Assembly: GCA_934716995.1 (NCBI GenBank) | Contig: CAKUYO010000010.1 | Location: forward strand, 1 to 64,000 | DNA: 64,000 bases | Direction: 5' to 3' | Source: an uncultured Bacteroidales bacterium | GTDB taxonomy: Bacteria; Bacteroidota; Bacteroidia; Bacteroidales; Paludibacteraceae | Shown: positions 27,333-36,752 of the stretch, piece by piece | How positions within the stretch are numbered: the stretch's first letter is position 1 | How the letters are laid out: every line of letters begins with the position of its first letter | Position numbers and translations under genes: made by a program | The notes under the pieces: model-generated | Databases searched by the model: none | Told to the model about the DNA's origin: nothing | What the model saw: only the letters and a program-made list of their open reading frames with translations

Positions 27333-28265
27333 TTACTCTGCGCCCTCGTCGGGTGTCTCGGTGTTTCCGCCTTGCAGCGAAGCGGGGCAACCGTCTGTCC
27401 ACGTCCATTGCTCTACATAAGATCCGAATGCACCTGCCTCTACAATGAAATAGGTCTTTAATGTAAATACATTTCCCTCATTGCTAAATGCACAATCAGT
27501 AGGTGCGTCGGATGTGTAATAGTGATATATATCACCATAGTCCGAGTGGATAAGACCGGTAAATGCCTGATATACAAAGTTGCCCTCTACTTCCGTTCCA
27601 TCAAGACTTACCACATTGTAATCGGCATCCAAAATGAACTTTAGATGGTATCCCTGCTCAACCGAATAGCCGTCGCCTTCTTTCACACCGCTGCCCTCTT
27701 CGGTCTCATCGGCAGAGTCGATGTAGAAATAGGGGCTTACCAGACGGAAGAGCGAGTCGGTTGCCTCGACGGCTTTCTCGATAGCCACATCGCCTTCTTC
27801 GTTCCAGAAACCGGAAACGAAATGCACCTTACCGCGGCTTGCCCAGTTGTAGTCCTTTTGATAGTTGATGGTGAGCGTGCTGCGTCCGTAGAGAGTGGCA
27901 TCTTCGTCGGCAATGGCGATGGTCAGGTCGGTAGAAGCACCGACAGGCAAGTTGGTTGCGTCCACGATGAGGGTGTCATATTGCTGACCTGCGTTGAAAT
28001 GAATAGTGGTTGCCACATCCAAATAGTCTTCGTCGGTAGCGGTGATATTCAGCGTATAGTCGGCAGCCTCAAGGTACGAGGTACGACCGATAATCACTGC
28101 GCTGTCGATTGCCACATCGGCGGGTTTATAGACCACCGAGGTGTGTGTATTGTCGAATATATAGAGTCCCTCTGATGCGGGCGAGTCACCGCGCGTAGGA
28201 ATCTCGTTGTTGCACCCCGCCAACGCCACGGCGGCAAGGGCGATATACAGATATTTTGCTTTCAT
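27333..28265 (-). CDS. Surface lipoprotein, third gene of the SusCD operon
   Basis: A 310-aa lipoprotein (MKAKYLYIALAAVALAGC, cysteine 18). After a short linker it has a beta-sandwich-like N-terminal region (residues about 35-130) typical of SusE-like or DUF1735-like surface proteins, then a second beta domain ending in KTYFIVEAGAFGSYVEQWTW and an acidic tail. It probably assists SusD in ligand capture; the ligand is unknown. Gaps on both sides (about 118 and 130 bp) each contain an AACAC-loop hairpin. Confidence 0.8.
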   Translation of the reverse strand: MKAKYLYIALAAVALAGCNNEIPTRGDSPASEGLYIFDNTHTSVVYKPADVAIDSAVIIGRTSYLEAADYTLNITATDEDYLDVATTIHFNAGQQYDTLIVDATNLPVGASTDLTIAIADEDATLYGRSTLTINYQKDYNWASRGKVHFVSGFWNEEGDVAIEKAVEATDSLFRLVSPYFYIDSADETEEGSGVKEGDGYSVEQGYHLKFILDADYNVVSLDGTEVEGNFVYQAFTGLIHSDYGDIYHYYTSDAPTDCAFSNEGNVFTLKTYFIVEAGAFGSYVEQWTWTDGCPASLQGGNTETPDEGAE

Positions 28266-28327
28266 TGCTTTTAATGAATTATAATGTGAGGTAATAGACT
28301 ATGTATGTTTTGAAAAAACAAAACTTA

Positions 28328-28363
28328 CAAAACCTTGTCTTGCGGTGCAACACGCACCGCGCT
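28328..28363. repeat. AACAC-loop hairpin, copy 2 (compensatory change)
   Basis: Same flank CAAAACCTTGTCTT, but the stem reads GCGGTGC-AACAC-GCACCGC. The single base change in each arm preserves pairing relative to copies 1 and 3, which argues that the hairpin itself is selected or copied. Confidence 0.88.
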
Positions 28364-28383
28364 TGTCCTTAAACTCTCACTGA

Positions 28384-29994
28384 TTAAACGGAAGGCGTAG
28401 CCACCTGTTGGTTGTTGTCGCTGTTGCTGATGCCCTGGTTAGCCTCGATCTCCACACTCGGTATGAGGAAAAGCAGAACAGGGTCGTTGGGCTGGATGGT
28501 GTATTGCCAAGCCGCAGGCCAGTTGCTAGTAGCGAGGTTGGTACTCTTGCGGTTGATCGTTTTTTCGAGACGGAGAATATCGAAGAACGCAAAGCCTTCG
28601 CCCCAGAGTTCGATACGGCGCTGGAACCAGATCTCGTCCAAGAGATTGCTCTCGGTCTGCTGGTACTGCGGGTCGCGCTCGGCGGTCAGTTGTGCGAGTG
28701 CGGCACGTGCGCCTGCTTCGTCGCCCGAGCGGGCCAAGCCTTCGGCTTTGATAAGGAGCATCTCCTCGGCACGCATCAGAATCCAGTCGGCAGCAGCGGT
28801 CATAGAGGTGCTGTTGTCGTTAGCCAAGCCCCATTTGACGTTCACATACTCCATTCCGTCGCCGGCAGCGGTCTCTTTCCACCACGAATAGGCTGCATTG
28901 TCGAGGAGCGGCGAGGTTTTGTTCTCGTTGAGCCACCAGCCTTTGCGCACATCGGTGTCGGATATTTTGGCGTAGAGCATTGCAGAAATCGAACTATAGG
29001 CACCTACGCTGGTGTAACCTGACGTATAGAACGAACTGACGTGTCCCTGCCAGTTGACGATACCCGACGAAACGACATCGTTGCTCTCGGTTAGGATATT
29101 CGCCCAGAGGACGGACGATGCGTCTGCGGAGCAGAAAGTAGGTTTGGAGACCTCCTCGCGGGTGTAGATGCTTGCACCCGAGACGATGAGTGCGCTATCG
29201 GCATCGGAAGCCGCAGCCGCCCAGTTCTTGAGAGCGAGGTTAGCGCGGGCACGCAGACCGAGTGCGACCGCCTGATTGACATAGCCTTTGTCAGCACGGT
29301 TGAACCCTGCAAGCGCACTTACCGAATAGTTGAGGTCGCGCAACACGAGGTCATAGACCTGTTGGACGGTGGCACGCGGATTGTTCTCCGACTGCTCCGA
29401 AGTCAGTTGCTCCGTTACGATAGGCACGCAAGGGAGGTTCTTGGTTGCGTCGCTGTAGGTGAACTGGTAGAGTTGCGCCATCTCAAGGTAGCAGAACGCA
29501 CGCACGGCACGTGCCTGACCGAGGTTGGCACGCAGGGTAGCGTCGGTAGCGGTGCTGTCGATACCTCCGATCACCGCATTGGCGGCACGGATAATCTTGT
29601 AGTACTCACGCCAGTGCATACGCATCTCAAGCGATGTATAGACACGGTCGGAGTATTCGCCTGCCGAAGCAAACCAGTTGTAGCCGATATTGGGGCGCAC
29701 ATAGTCTGCCCCCATGCAATCGCGCATAATACACATCGAAGCATATCCGAAATCAAAGTGGCGTTCCAAATCGTCTTCGCCCAAACCTGCCCAGAGTTGA
29801 ATCATCTGTGCATACATTGCCGAGATGTCGGCTGCCGATGTAGAGGGGTTCTTGCTGAACGCATCCTGTTTCTGAGATTCGGTCTTGGTGGCACCTTCGG
29901 GAGCGGTATCAAGCATACTGTCGCACGCCGCCAGACCGAAGACCAAGCCGAAAAGGGCTATATATCTTGCTATTGTTTTCATTGTTGTAGTCAT
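28384..29994 (-). CDS. SusD/RagB-family outer-membrane lipoprotein
   Basis: A 536-aa SusD-like lipoprotein that forms the hinged lid over the SusC channel. Lipobox FGLAAC, then DSMLDTAPEG. Family features are the TPR-like helices, YYKIIRAANAVIGGID, RAVRAFCYLEMAQLYQ, IVTEQ, RARANLALKNWAAAASDADSAL, LMRAEEMLLIKAEGLARSGDE and the C-terminal WFQRRIELWGEGFAFFDILRL. A second in-frame ATG at 29982 (MKTIARYIALFG) is equally possible. It follows SusC after 120 bp of repeat-containing DNA. Confidence 0.93.
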   Translation of the reverse strand: MTTTMKTIARYIALFGLVFGLAACDSMLDTAPEGATKTESQKQDAFSKNPSTSAADISAMYAQMIQLWAGLGEDDLERHFDFGYASMCIMRDCMGADYVRPNIGYNWFASAGEYSDRVYTSLEMRMHWREYYKIIRAANAVIGGIDSTATDATLRANLGQARAVRAFCYLEMAQLYQFTYSDATKNLPCVPIVTEQLTSEQSENNPRATVQQVYDLVLRDLNYSVSALAGFNRADKGYVNQAVALGLRARANLALKNWAAAASDADSALIVSGASIYTREEVSKPTFCSADASSVLWANILTESNDVVSSGIVNWQGHVSSFYTSGYTSVGAYSSISAMLYAKISDTDVRKGWWLNENKTSPLLDNAAYSWWKETAAGDGMEYVNVKWGLANDNSTSMTAAADWILMRAEEMLLIKAEGLARSGDEAGARAALAQLTAERDPQYQQTESNLLDEIWFQRRIELWGEGFAFFDILRLEKTINRKSTNLATSNWPAAWQYTIQPNDPVLLFLIPSVEIEANQGISNSDNNQQVATPSV

Positions 29995-30000
29995 TTATAT

Positions 30001-30085
30001 GCCTTTGCCGCAAAGCGGCAAGAAATCTAAATAAATCTTTGTTTGACATCCATAAATTGCCATAAATCTTATTCGCCTACGGCGG
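30001..30085. repeat. About 85-bp dispersed repeat, copy 1
   Basis: It starts with a GCCGCAAAGCGGC hairpin, continues AAGAAATCTAAATAAATC and ends in TTATTCGCCTACGGCGG. A near-identical copy in opposite orientation lies at 59920-60003. It fills the susC-susD gap. Confidence 0.85.
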
Positions 30086-30114
30086 AGAAATATACCAATT
30101 ATGCTCGTTGAGAC

Positions 30115-33100
30115 TTAGAAAGTAATACTGATGCCGCCGGAGATACTGCGCATGGAAGCGTAGGTATTCATACTGGAGGTGGTGTAACTCTGGCGCGGGT
30201 CGAGACCTTTGCGGGCAGAAACGAGGGCTACATTGTCGGCAACACCGTAGATACGCAGTTTCTCCACTTTGATCTTGCGCGTCCACTTGGCGGGCAGCGT
30301 GTAGCCGAGGGTGATATTCTGCAGGTTCAAGTAGTTCGACGAAATGAGCCAACGGTCGGAAGAGGAGTTGGTGTAGAGGTCGGCTGCATCCACACGGGGT
30401 ACATCGGTGTCGGTGTTATCGGGTGTCCACGCATTGAGAATATCGGTGTGCCAGTTCTGCCCTGCGAAGGACGAGTTGCCCGAGTGCATCAGCGCACGAT
30501 AGCCATCATCGTAGATACGTCCGCCGAGTTGGTAGGCGAAACTGACAGAGAAATCCAGTCCGTATGCATCCAAAGAGGTACCGAAACCGCCATATACTTT
30601 CGGCAGGATGTCGCCCGTCTCATACTGTGTAGCGTTGGACCATACATCGGTTACGGTCTGACCCGTTACGTTGCCTTCCGCATCCGTGATGTCCTGATAC
30701 CACAGCGATTTACCCGTACTGGGGTCAACGCCTGCATATTTGCGGATATAGAAGTTGTAGAGGCTCTCGCCCTCCTTATATATATAGTTGCCGCTAATCC
30801 ACTGACCGTTCAACTCGGGGGAGAGTTGGAGAATCTTGTTCTTGAACCAGGTCATATTGGCGAAGATCGTCCACGTTACGTTTTTGGTGCGGACAGGAAC
30901 GCCGTGCAACTCAAGGTCGAGACCGGCGTTGCTGACCGAACCGATATTGACCGGCAGCGTACTATAGCCCAACGACGAAGGTACGGGTTTGTAGTAGAGC
31001 ATATCCACCGTGCGGCGCCGGAATCCCTCGACAGTACCGCTCAACCGCTCATCGAAGAGGGCAAAGTCGATACCGACATTCAGGTTGTAGGAGGTCTCCC
31101 ACGTGATGTCGTTGTTGCCCTTGTAGGTCAGCGTAGTGGCAAAAGCACCGTTGCTCTCGCTCACTTCGTACTGGTCGGTATAGAGGTAGTAGTTCACCTT
31201 GCCGTCGCTTGTAAGCAGGTTGTCGTTACCCTGCGCACCGTAACTGGCTTTCAGTTTCAAGAGGTTCACCACCTCTTGCGCGGGCTCCATCCACGACTCG
31301 GAGTTGATGTCCCATGCGGCACCAACCGACCAGAAGTTACCCCAGCGATGCTCTTTGGCGAAACGCGAAGAAGCATCGCGACGATAGGACGCCGAGAAAT
31401 AGTACTTGCTGTCGTAGTCGTACTTGGCTTGTGCCAGAATACCCTGTGTAGCGTAATGGTGGGTAAGCGAGCCCGTCAGCGGGGAAAGAATGGCATTGCT
31501 CACCTCGGCAATGTCGGGTGAGAAGAGTTTGGTCTTCTGCCCGTACACAGCGGACTCGGTATATTGATAGTTCTCGTAGCCGAGCAGCAAGTCCACATTG
31601 TGGAGACCGGCAAAACGGTTGTTGTAGGTGAGCAGATACTGCTGGTTGACTGTCAGATAGCGGTCGGACTCCACATACGCAAGACCGCCCGAGGTGGCAT
31701 ACTGCCCGTAGTAGGGGTTGGTGGTCTGCTGGTAGCGGCTGCCGAAATAGTTGACGCCCACATTGGCGGTAGCCTTCAAGCCTTTGTAGAACTCGATGGT
31801 GGCATACCACTTTCCGGTAAACATATCGTTGGTATATTTCGACTTGTCGAGGGCGATAGCCGAAGCGGGGTTCGACTGGCTCATAAACGGACGCTGCGTA
31901 CCCGCTGCCACCGAGACACCGTCTCCGTAATCATACATCGTATAACCATTGGCATCGTGCGCGATAGAGCCGTCGGCATTACGGATATAAAGCGGGTAGA
32001 TAGGCGCCATAAAATTGCTGACGAAGAAGAGATTGCCCGACGAAGAAGCCGCATCGTCGCTTGTCTGGTCGGTCGGGTACTTCTGATCGGCATGGGCATA
32101 ACTCATCGAAGTGCCGATCTTGAGCCATTTCTTGGCTTGGTAGTCCACGTTCACACGGGAAGTGAAACGCTGATAGTCAGAGTTCTCAATAATACCGGAA
32201 TCATCCAGATAGCCCGCCGAAGCGAAGTAGTTGATTTTGTCGGTAGAACCGGAAACGCTGAGGTTGTACTCCTGACGAAGGTTGCTCGAGTTGAACAGTT
32301 CGCCATACCAACTGTCGGGCAGATAGTAGTTGCTGCCGTCGTTGTAACCGAGGGTGGCATTGGGGTTCAGTTTGCCGTTACGACCGATCAGGCGTTGCCC
32401 GCCCGGCACCGTATATACCTGATAGCCGAGACCGCCGTTCTTGGGGTCAAGCAGGTAGGTGTTGGCGTACTCGTGCGAGTAAGCCGACGATTGTCCTGCG
32501 AGGTACTGGCTGTTGTACAAGCCCTGATAGAAAGTCTCGTAATACATACCGGGGTCGGTCATAACCGAGTAGGTAGGCACCTCGCGCGAGTTGCTGCCCC
32601 ACTTGGCATCTATGGTAATCTGTGCGTCCTGCGTATTACCGCGGCGGGTGGTAATCAATACCACGCCGTTGGCACCACGCGCACCATAGAGGGCGTTGCT
32701 GGCAGCGTCTTTGAGAACAGTAATGGACTCGATATCATTATTATTGAGCGTAGCAATCGTGTTGTCGTCGGCAGGTACACCGTCCACCACGTAGAGCGGG
32801 GAGTTGTCGGCATTGATAGAGCCGATACCGCGAATACGTATCTTCGTTACGGCACCCGGAGCACCATCGGTGCTGACACCCTGTACGCCCGCCACCTGCC
32901 CGCTGAGCGAGTTGGTGACGTTACTCGTCTGGCGCTTGACGATGTCGTCGCTCTTTACCACCGAAGCCGAACCCGTAAACGATTTCTTGGTGGTCGTACC
33001 GAAAGCGACGACCATCACCTCGTCCAACTCGGAAGTGTTCTCGGAAAGCACGATCTTCAAGTCCTGCGCCACCGGTACCTCTACCGTCTGCATACCGATG

Positions 33101-33321
33101 AACGACACCACGAGTATGCCTCCCTTGTCGGCAATGATTGAAAACTTACCATCGAAATCCGTGATGGTACCCTGCGTCGTACCTTTCACTTGTACGGAGG
33201 CACCTATCACAGGTTCGCCGTCCGTTTCGCTCAGTACGACTCCGTTGAATGTCTGCAACTGCGCAAAGGCGATGCCGATGCTTACCAAGCAGGCAGACAT
33301 TAGGAGTAAAATCCTTTTCAT
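30115..33321 (-). CDS. SusC/RagA-family TonB-linked outer-membrane protein
   Basis: A 1068-aa TonB-dependent transporter. Signal peptide (cleavage after IGIAFAQ), a carboxypeptidase-regulatory-like domain (GVVLSETDGEPVIGASVQVK ... DFDGKFSI, about residues 25-105), the plug with VVAFGTTTKKSFTGSASVV and the SusC signature PLYVVDGVPADD / DIESITVLKDAASNALYG, then a 22-strand barrel ending YASMRSISGGISITF. It imports a ligand captured by the adjacent SusD and lipoproteins. No sigma/anti-sigma pair, hybrid two-component system, glycosidase or peptidase is nearby, so the substrate cannot be inferred. A perfect promoter lies about 95 bp upstream. Confidence 0.95.
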   Translation of the reverse strand: MKRILLLMSACLVSIGIAFAQLQTFNGVVLSETDGEPVIGASVQVKGTTQGTITDFDGKFSIIADKGGILVVSFIGMQTVEVPVAQDLKIVLSENTSELDEVMVVAFGTTTKKSFTGSASVVKSDDIVKRQTSNVTNSLSGQVAGVQGVSTDGAPGAVTKIRIRGIGSINADNSPLYVVDGVPADDNTIATLNNNDIESITVLKDAASNALYGARGANGVVLITTRRGNTQDAQITIDAKWGSNSREVPTYSVMTDPGMYYETFYQGLYNSQYLAGQSSAYSHEYANTYLLDPKNGGLGYQVYTVPGGQRLIGRNGKLNPNATLGYNDGSNYYLPDSWYGELFNSSNLRQEYNLSVSGSTDKINYFASAGYLDDSGIIENSDYQRFTSRVNVDYQAKKWLKIGTSMSYAHADQKYPTDQTSDDAASSSGNLFFVSNFMAPIYPLYIRNADGSIAHDANGYTMYDYGDGVSVAAGTQRPFMSQSNPASAIALDKSKYTNDMFTGKWYATIEFYKGLKATANVGVNYFGSRYQQTTNPYYGQYATSGGLAYVESDRYLTVNQQYLLTYNNRFAGLHNVDLLLGYENYQYTESAVYGQKTKLFSPDIAEVSNAILSPLTGSLTHHYATQGILAQAKYDYDSKYYFSASYRRDASSRFAKEHRWGNFWSVGAAWDINSESWMEPAQEVVNLLKLKASYGAQGNDNLLTSDGKVNYYLYTDQYEVSESNGAFATTLTYKGNNDITWETSYNLNVGIDFALFDERLSGTVEGFRRRTVDMLYYKPVPSSLGYSTLPVNIGSVSNAGLDLELHGVPVRTKNVTWTIFANMTWFKNKILQLSPELNGQWISGNYIYKEGESLYNFYIRKYAGVDPSTGKSLWYQDITDAEGNVTGQTVTDVWSNATQYETGDILPKVYGGFGTSLDAYGLDFSVSFAYQLGGRIYDDGYRALMHSGNSSFAGQNWHTDILNAWTPDNTDTDVPRVDAADLYTNSSSDRWLISSNYLNLQNITLGYTLPAKWTRKIKVEKLRIYGVADNVALVSARKGLDPRQSYTTSSMNTYASMRSISGGISITF

Positions 33322-33414
33322 ACCTTACATAAAATTAGTTAATACCTCGGAATTTTCCGCCCCTCAACGGGCGATAAAATTCTATTAAATTTTGTTTAAC
33401 ACTGAAATTGGGCG

Positions 33415-33446
33415 CAAAAGTACAGCAAATAATTCACATACGCAAA
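33415..33446 (-). promoter_or_regulatory. Promoter of the SusCD operon
   Basis: On the minus strand: TTTG (33443-33446), 20 nt, TACTTTTG (33415-33422). The leader is about 90 nt, long enough for post-transcriptional control as known for other SusC genes, but I see no clear structure in it. Confidence 0.8.
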
Positions 33447-33559
33447 TTTTATATAGCAAAAAGTTATATTTTTGTGCATTTCAATTGCATTTTGTATATT
33501 TATACACAAAAAACACATTTATTTTGCTGCATAAATATACATCGATTGTATAGTTATAG

Positions 33560-34184
33560 CAGAAACTATGTATTAGCGACCGATAGCGGCGCGTGCAACA
33601 GGGTTCCCGCAAGCAACGCGCAGTGGGATGTCGGTTGCGCACACAATGGTATTGTGCGCCACTATGCCGGCTAAAAGTATTCACACCGCGGGCGAGGCGC
33701 CCGCGTCCCCAGTGAAATGCACACCACCAGTCGCTGAAAGCGGTGGTTACCCAGCAGTTGGCACTAATGTCTCCTATGCCGCAAGCGGCAAGAAAAATGG
33801 AAGAAAATTGGCAAAAGATGTCCTACGCACTCGCTATGCGGTGCGAGAGAAATTAAAGAAATAAAGGAAATTATAAAACAAAACCATCAAAACCTTGTCT
33901 TGCGGCGCAACACGCGCCGCGCTGCATTGTTACAAAGACTTGGTGTCAACTCCTGGGTAAACGCCCGGGATTGACGGCTGAATCACATACGAATCACATA
34001 CGAATCACATACACCTGCTATACACTGTGTAAGGGACGGTAAACGGGAGTCAAACAAATACACATTGGATGTGGCGGCTATTGCAGACCTCTATGGGATA
34101 TTGTACAAACATATGGGATAATTGCATAATCATACAACAGAAAAATAAAAACGGTTTGTTTTTTGGTTAATTTTAGTTCGAAGT
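33560..34184. repeat. Gene-free gap rich in dispersed hairpins
   Basis: No credible gene. In order: GCGCACA ... TGTGCGC (about 33637-33659), CGCGGGCG-AGG-CGCCCGCG (33687-33705), GCCGC-AA-GCGGC with an AAGAAAAATGG tail (33778-33799), CGCAC ... GTGCG with an AGAGAAATTAAAGAAATAAAG tail (33825-33867), AACAC-loop hairpin copy 3 (33888-33923), a CGGG/CCCGGG-like short hairpin near 33960, and a three-unit 11-bp array of GAATCACATAC (33981-34013). The gap looks like a landing zone for several repeat families. Confidence 0.75.
33888..33923. repeat. AACAC-loop hairpin, copy 3
   Basis: Identical to copy 1 over the whole motif: CAAAACCTTGTCTT plus GCGGCGC-AACAC-GCGCCGC. Confidence 0.88.
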
Positions 34185-34216
34185 GTTGCGCATTCAAAGA
34201 TTTTTCTATACTTTTG
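34185..34216 (+). promoter_or_regulatory. Promoter of the surface protein gene
   Basis: GTTG at 34185-34188, 20 nt, TACTTTTG at 34209-34216, about 80 nt before ATG 34302. Confidence 0.75.
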
Positions 34217-34301
34217 CAACCGATTTCGCTGTATTAATTGCATAATTATTGCATAAGCAGTGTCAGATTAGTCTTTTACAAGGAACAAAAAAAATACATT
34301 T

Positions 34302-35732
34302 ATGAAAAAACTTTTCTCTATTGTATGCGCAGCCGCTATGGTATTGAGCGCAAGTGCCGCCCCGCAGTTTGCCACACGGGTAGCCAAAAAGAACATGGGG
34401 GGGGCAAATACAACATTCCCCGCCGTTGAGTACACCGGTTTCAACCACAACCGTGTGATAGCCGCCCCGACAACGGGTATCAAGAAAGCCCCTGCCGCAG
34501 TCAGCGACGGCAAGATTGCAGCCGACTATGCACAGGCTGTGTTCTATCCTTCTTCGCTAACGGACAGTTATGCGATGTACGAATTTGATTTCTTCAGCGG
34601 AGAAGATTTTGCAGCATACGTTGGAGTGAAAGCCAACAATGACAGTACAAAATTGGTAGGTACTTATTCCCTGTTGGCGGGTCAGGTGGTGGTTGCAGCA
34701 GGTGATACAACTGACATCAATTCGGGTTCGCTGGCTATCACATACGTAGCACCGAACTATCACTTTGCGCTGAATGCCGTATGCGCCAACGGGCAGACCT
34801 ACACGATGGAGTTGGACTATGCTGCAACAGAACTGAATGCCATCAACTATATGCTGTATTACTATTACCAATCGGGATACGGTTCGTATTTCGGAGTCAA
34901 CACTTATGAAGACTGCCTCATAGAATTGGAAGATGCGCCGTTTGTACCGACAGGCAAGACCATTGACATAATTATCCCCGGCATCAGTTCGCTCACTGAC
35001 AACACTGCCGACACAGAGGATGCATGGTTTCAGATTCAGGGTTCATCGACAGAGTATTATGCATCGGTATGCGTTAATACCAACCATTTGACCGGCACTT
35101 TCGGCAAAGCAGACATCGACTACAACTACACCGCCGTTACCTTTGACGGGGAGACCTATATCTACGCCAAAGAATATGACAGCAACACGGTAAACGTCAG
35201 TCTGTCCGCAGACACGACCATTGTAGAGGCGTCCGTAATGGGAAAAGACGGCAACATCTACCACATAGTAATGAAGTACTACATTCCGACTCCGACCCAG
35301 ACGATTGATGTAGCACTCACCGGTACGGTTGACAAAGAGTATGCGGATTATGGTTATGTTGATTTTGAGGCCTCCAATGCAGACTATGCTCTGGTGCTGC
35401 AACTGACTTCCTATACCGGTGCCGGCACATACACCATAAACAACCTTTACGGTATGAACGACACGGACGGCAGTTATTTGGGCGACATGCAAACACAATA
35501 CATCATCGACATCGTAAGTGCAAACATCGTGTTGGCAGCGGACTACTCGTTTACGGCGCAATTTATCAGCACAGACGCACGTCAGTTCAACATCACATTC
35601 ACGCCGTCGAAGACCGCCTTAGGCGACACTGCCGCCGAGAGCACAAAAGCACAGAAAGTGCTGCGCGACGGACAATTGGTAATTATCAAGAACGGCGCTG
35701 AGTACAACGCTCTCGGTGCGCAACTCCAATAA
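34302..35732 (+). CDS. Secreted or surface protein with internal repeats
   Basis: A 476-aa protein with a signal peptide (MKKLFSIVCAAAMVLSASA). The mature part appears to hold three related beta-rich modules of about 110-120 aa: near residues 85-200 (SYAMYEFDFFSGEDFAAYVG, LVGTYSLL), 215-325 (KTIDIIIPGIS, LTGTFGKADIDYNYTAV) and 330-440 (QTIDVALTGTV, GAGTYTINNLYGM). The last 30 residues (QKVLRDGQLVIIKNGAEYNALG) resemble the conserved tail of Bacteroidales surface proteins and may be a sorting signal. It is Tyr/Asp/Thr-rich with very few charged Lys. Its own promoter and terminator make it monocistronic. Function unknown. Confidence 0.8.
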   Translation: MKKLFSIVCAAAMVLSASAAPQFATRVAKKNMGGANTTFPAVEYTGFNHNRVIAAPTTGIKKAPAAVSDGKIAADYAQAVFYPSSLTDSYAMYEFDFFSGEDFAAYVGVKANNDSTKLVGTYSLLAGQVVVAAGDTTDINSGSLAITYVAPNYHFALNAVCANGQTYTMELDYAATELNAINYMLYYYYQSGYGSYFGVNTYEDCLIELEDAPFVPTGKTIDIIIPGISSLTDNTADTEDAWFQIQGSSTEYYASVCVNTNHLTGTFGKADIDYNYTAVTFDGETYIYAKEYDSNTVNVSLSADTTIVEASVMGKDGNIYHIVMKYYIPTPTQTIDVALTGTVDKEYADYGYVDFEASNADYALVLQLTSYTGAGTYTINNLYGMNDTDGSYLGDMQTQYIIDIVSANIVLAADYSFTAQFISTDARQFNITFTPSKTALGDTAAESTKAQKVLRDGQLVIIKNGAEYNALGAQLQ

Positions 35733-35754
35733 CAGACGTTTCTGATTTTGCTTT

Positions 35755-35793
35755 GCAGGCTTCCGCATAGTGGGCGGGAGCCTGCTTTCTTTT
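35755..35793 (+). terminator. Rho-independent terminator
   Basis: A 12-bp stem: GCAGGCTTCCGC (35755-35766) with GCGGGAGCCTGC (35774-35785), one wobble pair, followed by TTTCTTTT. Confidence 0.85.
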
Positions 35794-35809
35794 GGCACAC
35801 GATTTATAA

Positions 35810-35841
35810 TTTGGTTATATCAAAAAAAAGTCGTACCTTTG
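35810..35841 (+). promoter_or_regulatory. Promoter of kdsB
   Basis: TTTG at 35810-35813, exactly 20 nt, TACCTTTG at 35834-35841. Confidence 0.8.
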
Positions 35842-35879
35842 CACGCTTAATGCGAGAAACAAAAAGAAGCATTACAACA

Positions 35880-36683
35880 ATGAAATTCATAGGAATCATA
35901 CCGGCACGCTACGCCTCGACGCGCTTCCCCGGCAAACCGCTGGCGGAGATATGCGGCAAGACGATGATCCGCCGCGTGTATGAACAGACCTCGAAAGTAC
36001 TGGACACCGTACTGGTGGCTACCGACGACGACCGCATATACGACCACGTAGCGGCTTTCGGCGGCAAGGTGGTGATGACCCGCCCCGACCACAAGTGCGG
36101 CACCGACCGCTGCTTGGAGGCATACCAACTGATTACCAACCCATTGTACAGGGAGCAGAACGACCGGGACACGGTGATAATCAACATACAGGGCGACGAG
36201 CCGTTTATCCAGCCCGAACAGATAGAAGCCATAGAGAGTTGTTTCCTTGAGCCCAACGGCGATGCCAACAGCACGGAAATTGCCACATTGGTCAAGCCGT
36301 TCACGGCGCAGAACACATGGGCGGATTTGGAAAACCCGAACACACCGAAAGTGGTATTCTCGCAGCAGACACACGAAGCACTGCTTTTCTCGCGCAGCGT
36401 GATACCCTATCTGCGCGGCGTGGACAAAGCCGACTGGCTCGCACAAGGCAAGCACTACAAACATATCGGGATGTATGCCTATCGGGCGGATATATTGGAG
36501 AAAATCACCAAGTTACCGCAGTCGGCAGCCGAGTTGGCAGAGAGCCTGGAGCAACTGCGCTGGCTCGAAAACGGCTATCGGATAAAGGTGGCTGTATGCG
36601 ATACAGAGACCGTAGGCATAGACACACCCGCCGACTTAGAAAAGGCGATTGAGTACCTGAAACAAAGGGAATATATAGTTTGA
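35880..36683 (+). CDS. kdsB: 3-deoxy-manno-octulosonate cytidylyltransferase
   Basis: A 267-aa enzyme that activates KDO as CMP-KDO for the lipopolysaccharide inner core. It starts MKFIGIIPARYASTRFPGKPL, the diagnostic nucleotide-binding motif, followed by VLVATDDDRI, MTRPDHKCGTDRCLEA, IINIQGDEPFI and FSRSVIPYLR; the C-terminal LRWLENGYRIKVA is typical. The frame is open to 35748, but that part lies across the terminator and promoter. A seven-base repeat array separates it from deoD. Confidence 0.95.
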   Translation: MKFIGIIPARYASTRFPGKPLAEICGKTMIRRVYEQTSKVLDTVLVATDDDRIYDHVAAFGGKVVMTRPDHKCGTDRCLEAYQLITNPLYREQNDRDTVIINIQGDEPFIQPEQIEAIESCFLEPNGDANSTEIATLVKPFTAQNTWADLENPNTPKVVFSQQTHEALLFSRSVIPYLRGVDKADWLAQGKHYKHIGMYAYRADILEKITKLPQSAAELAESLEQLRWLENGYRIKVAVCDTETVGIDTPADLEKAIEYLKQREYIV

Positions 36684-36722
36684 CAGGACAAAGAACAAAG
36701 AACAAAGAACAAAGAACAAAGA
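36684..36722 (+). repeat. 7-bp array between kdsB and deoD
   Basis: Five near-exact units of AACAAAG begin at the kdsB stop codon. Confidence 0.9.
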
Positions 36723-36752
36723 ATATGGTATAACCTCAGTAAAAAGACAATT

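Noticed and set aside
31564..33141. 525-codon open frame antisense to susC
   Set aside because: The SusC signatures on the other strand are unambiguous and this frame has no recognisable features.
33628..33864. 78-codon frame in the gap after the SusCD promoter
   Set aside because: It is translated repeat hairpins and has no promoter or homology I can recognise.
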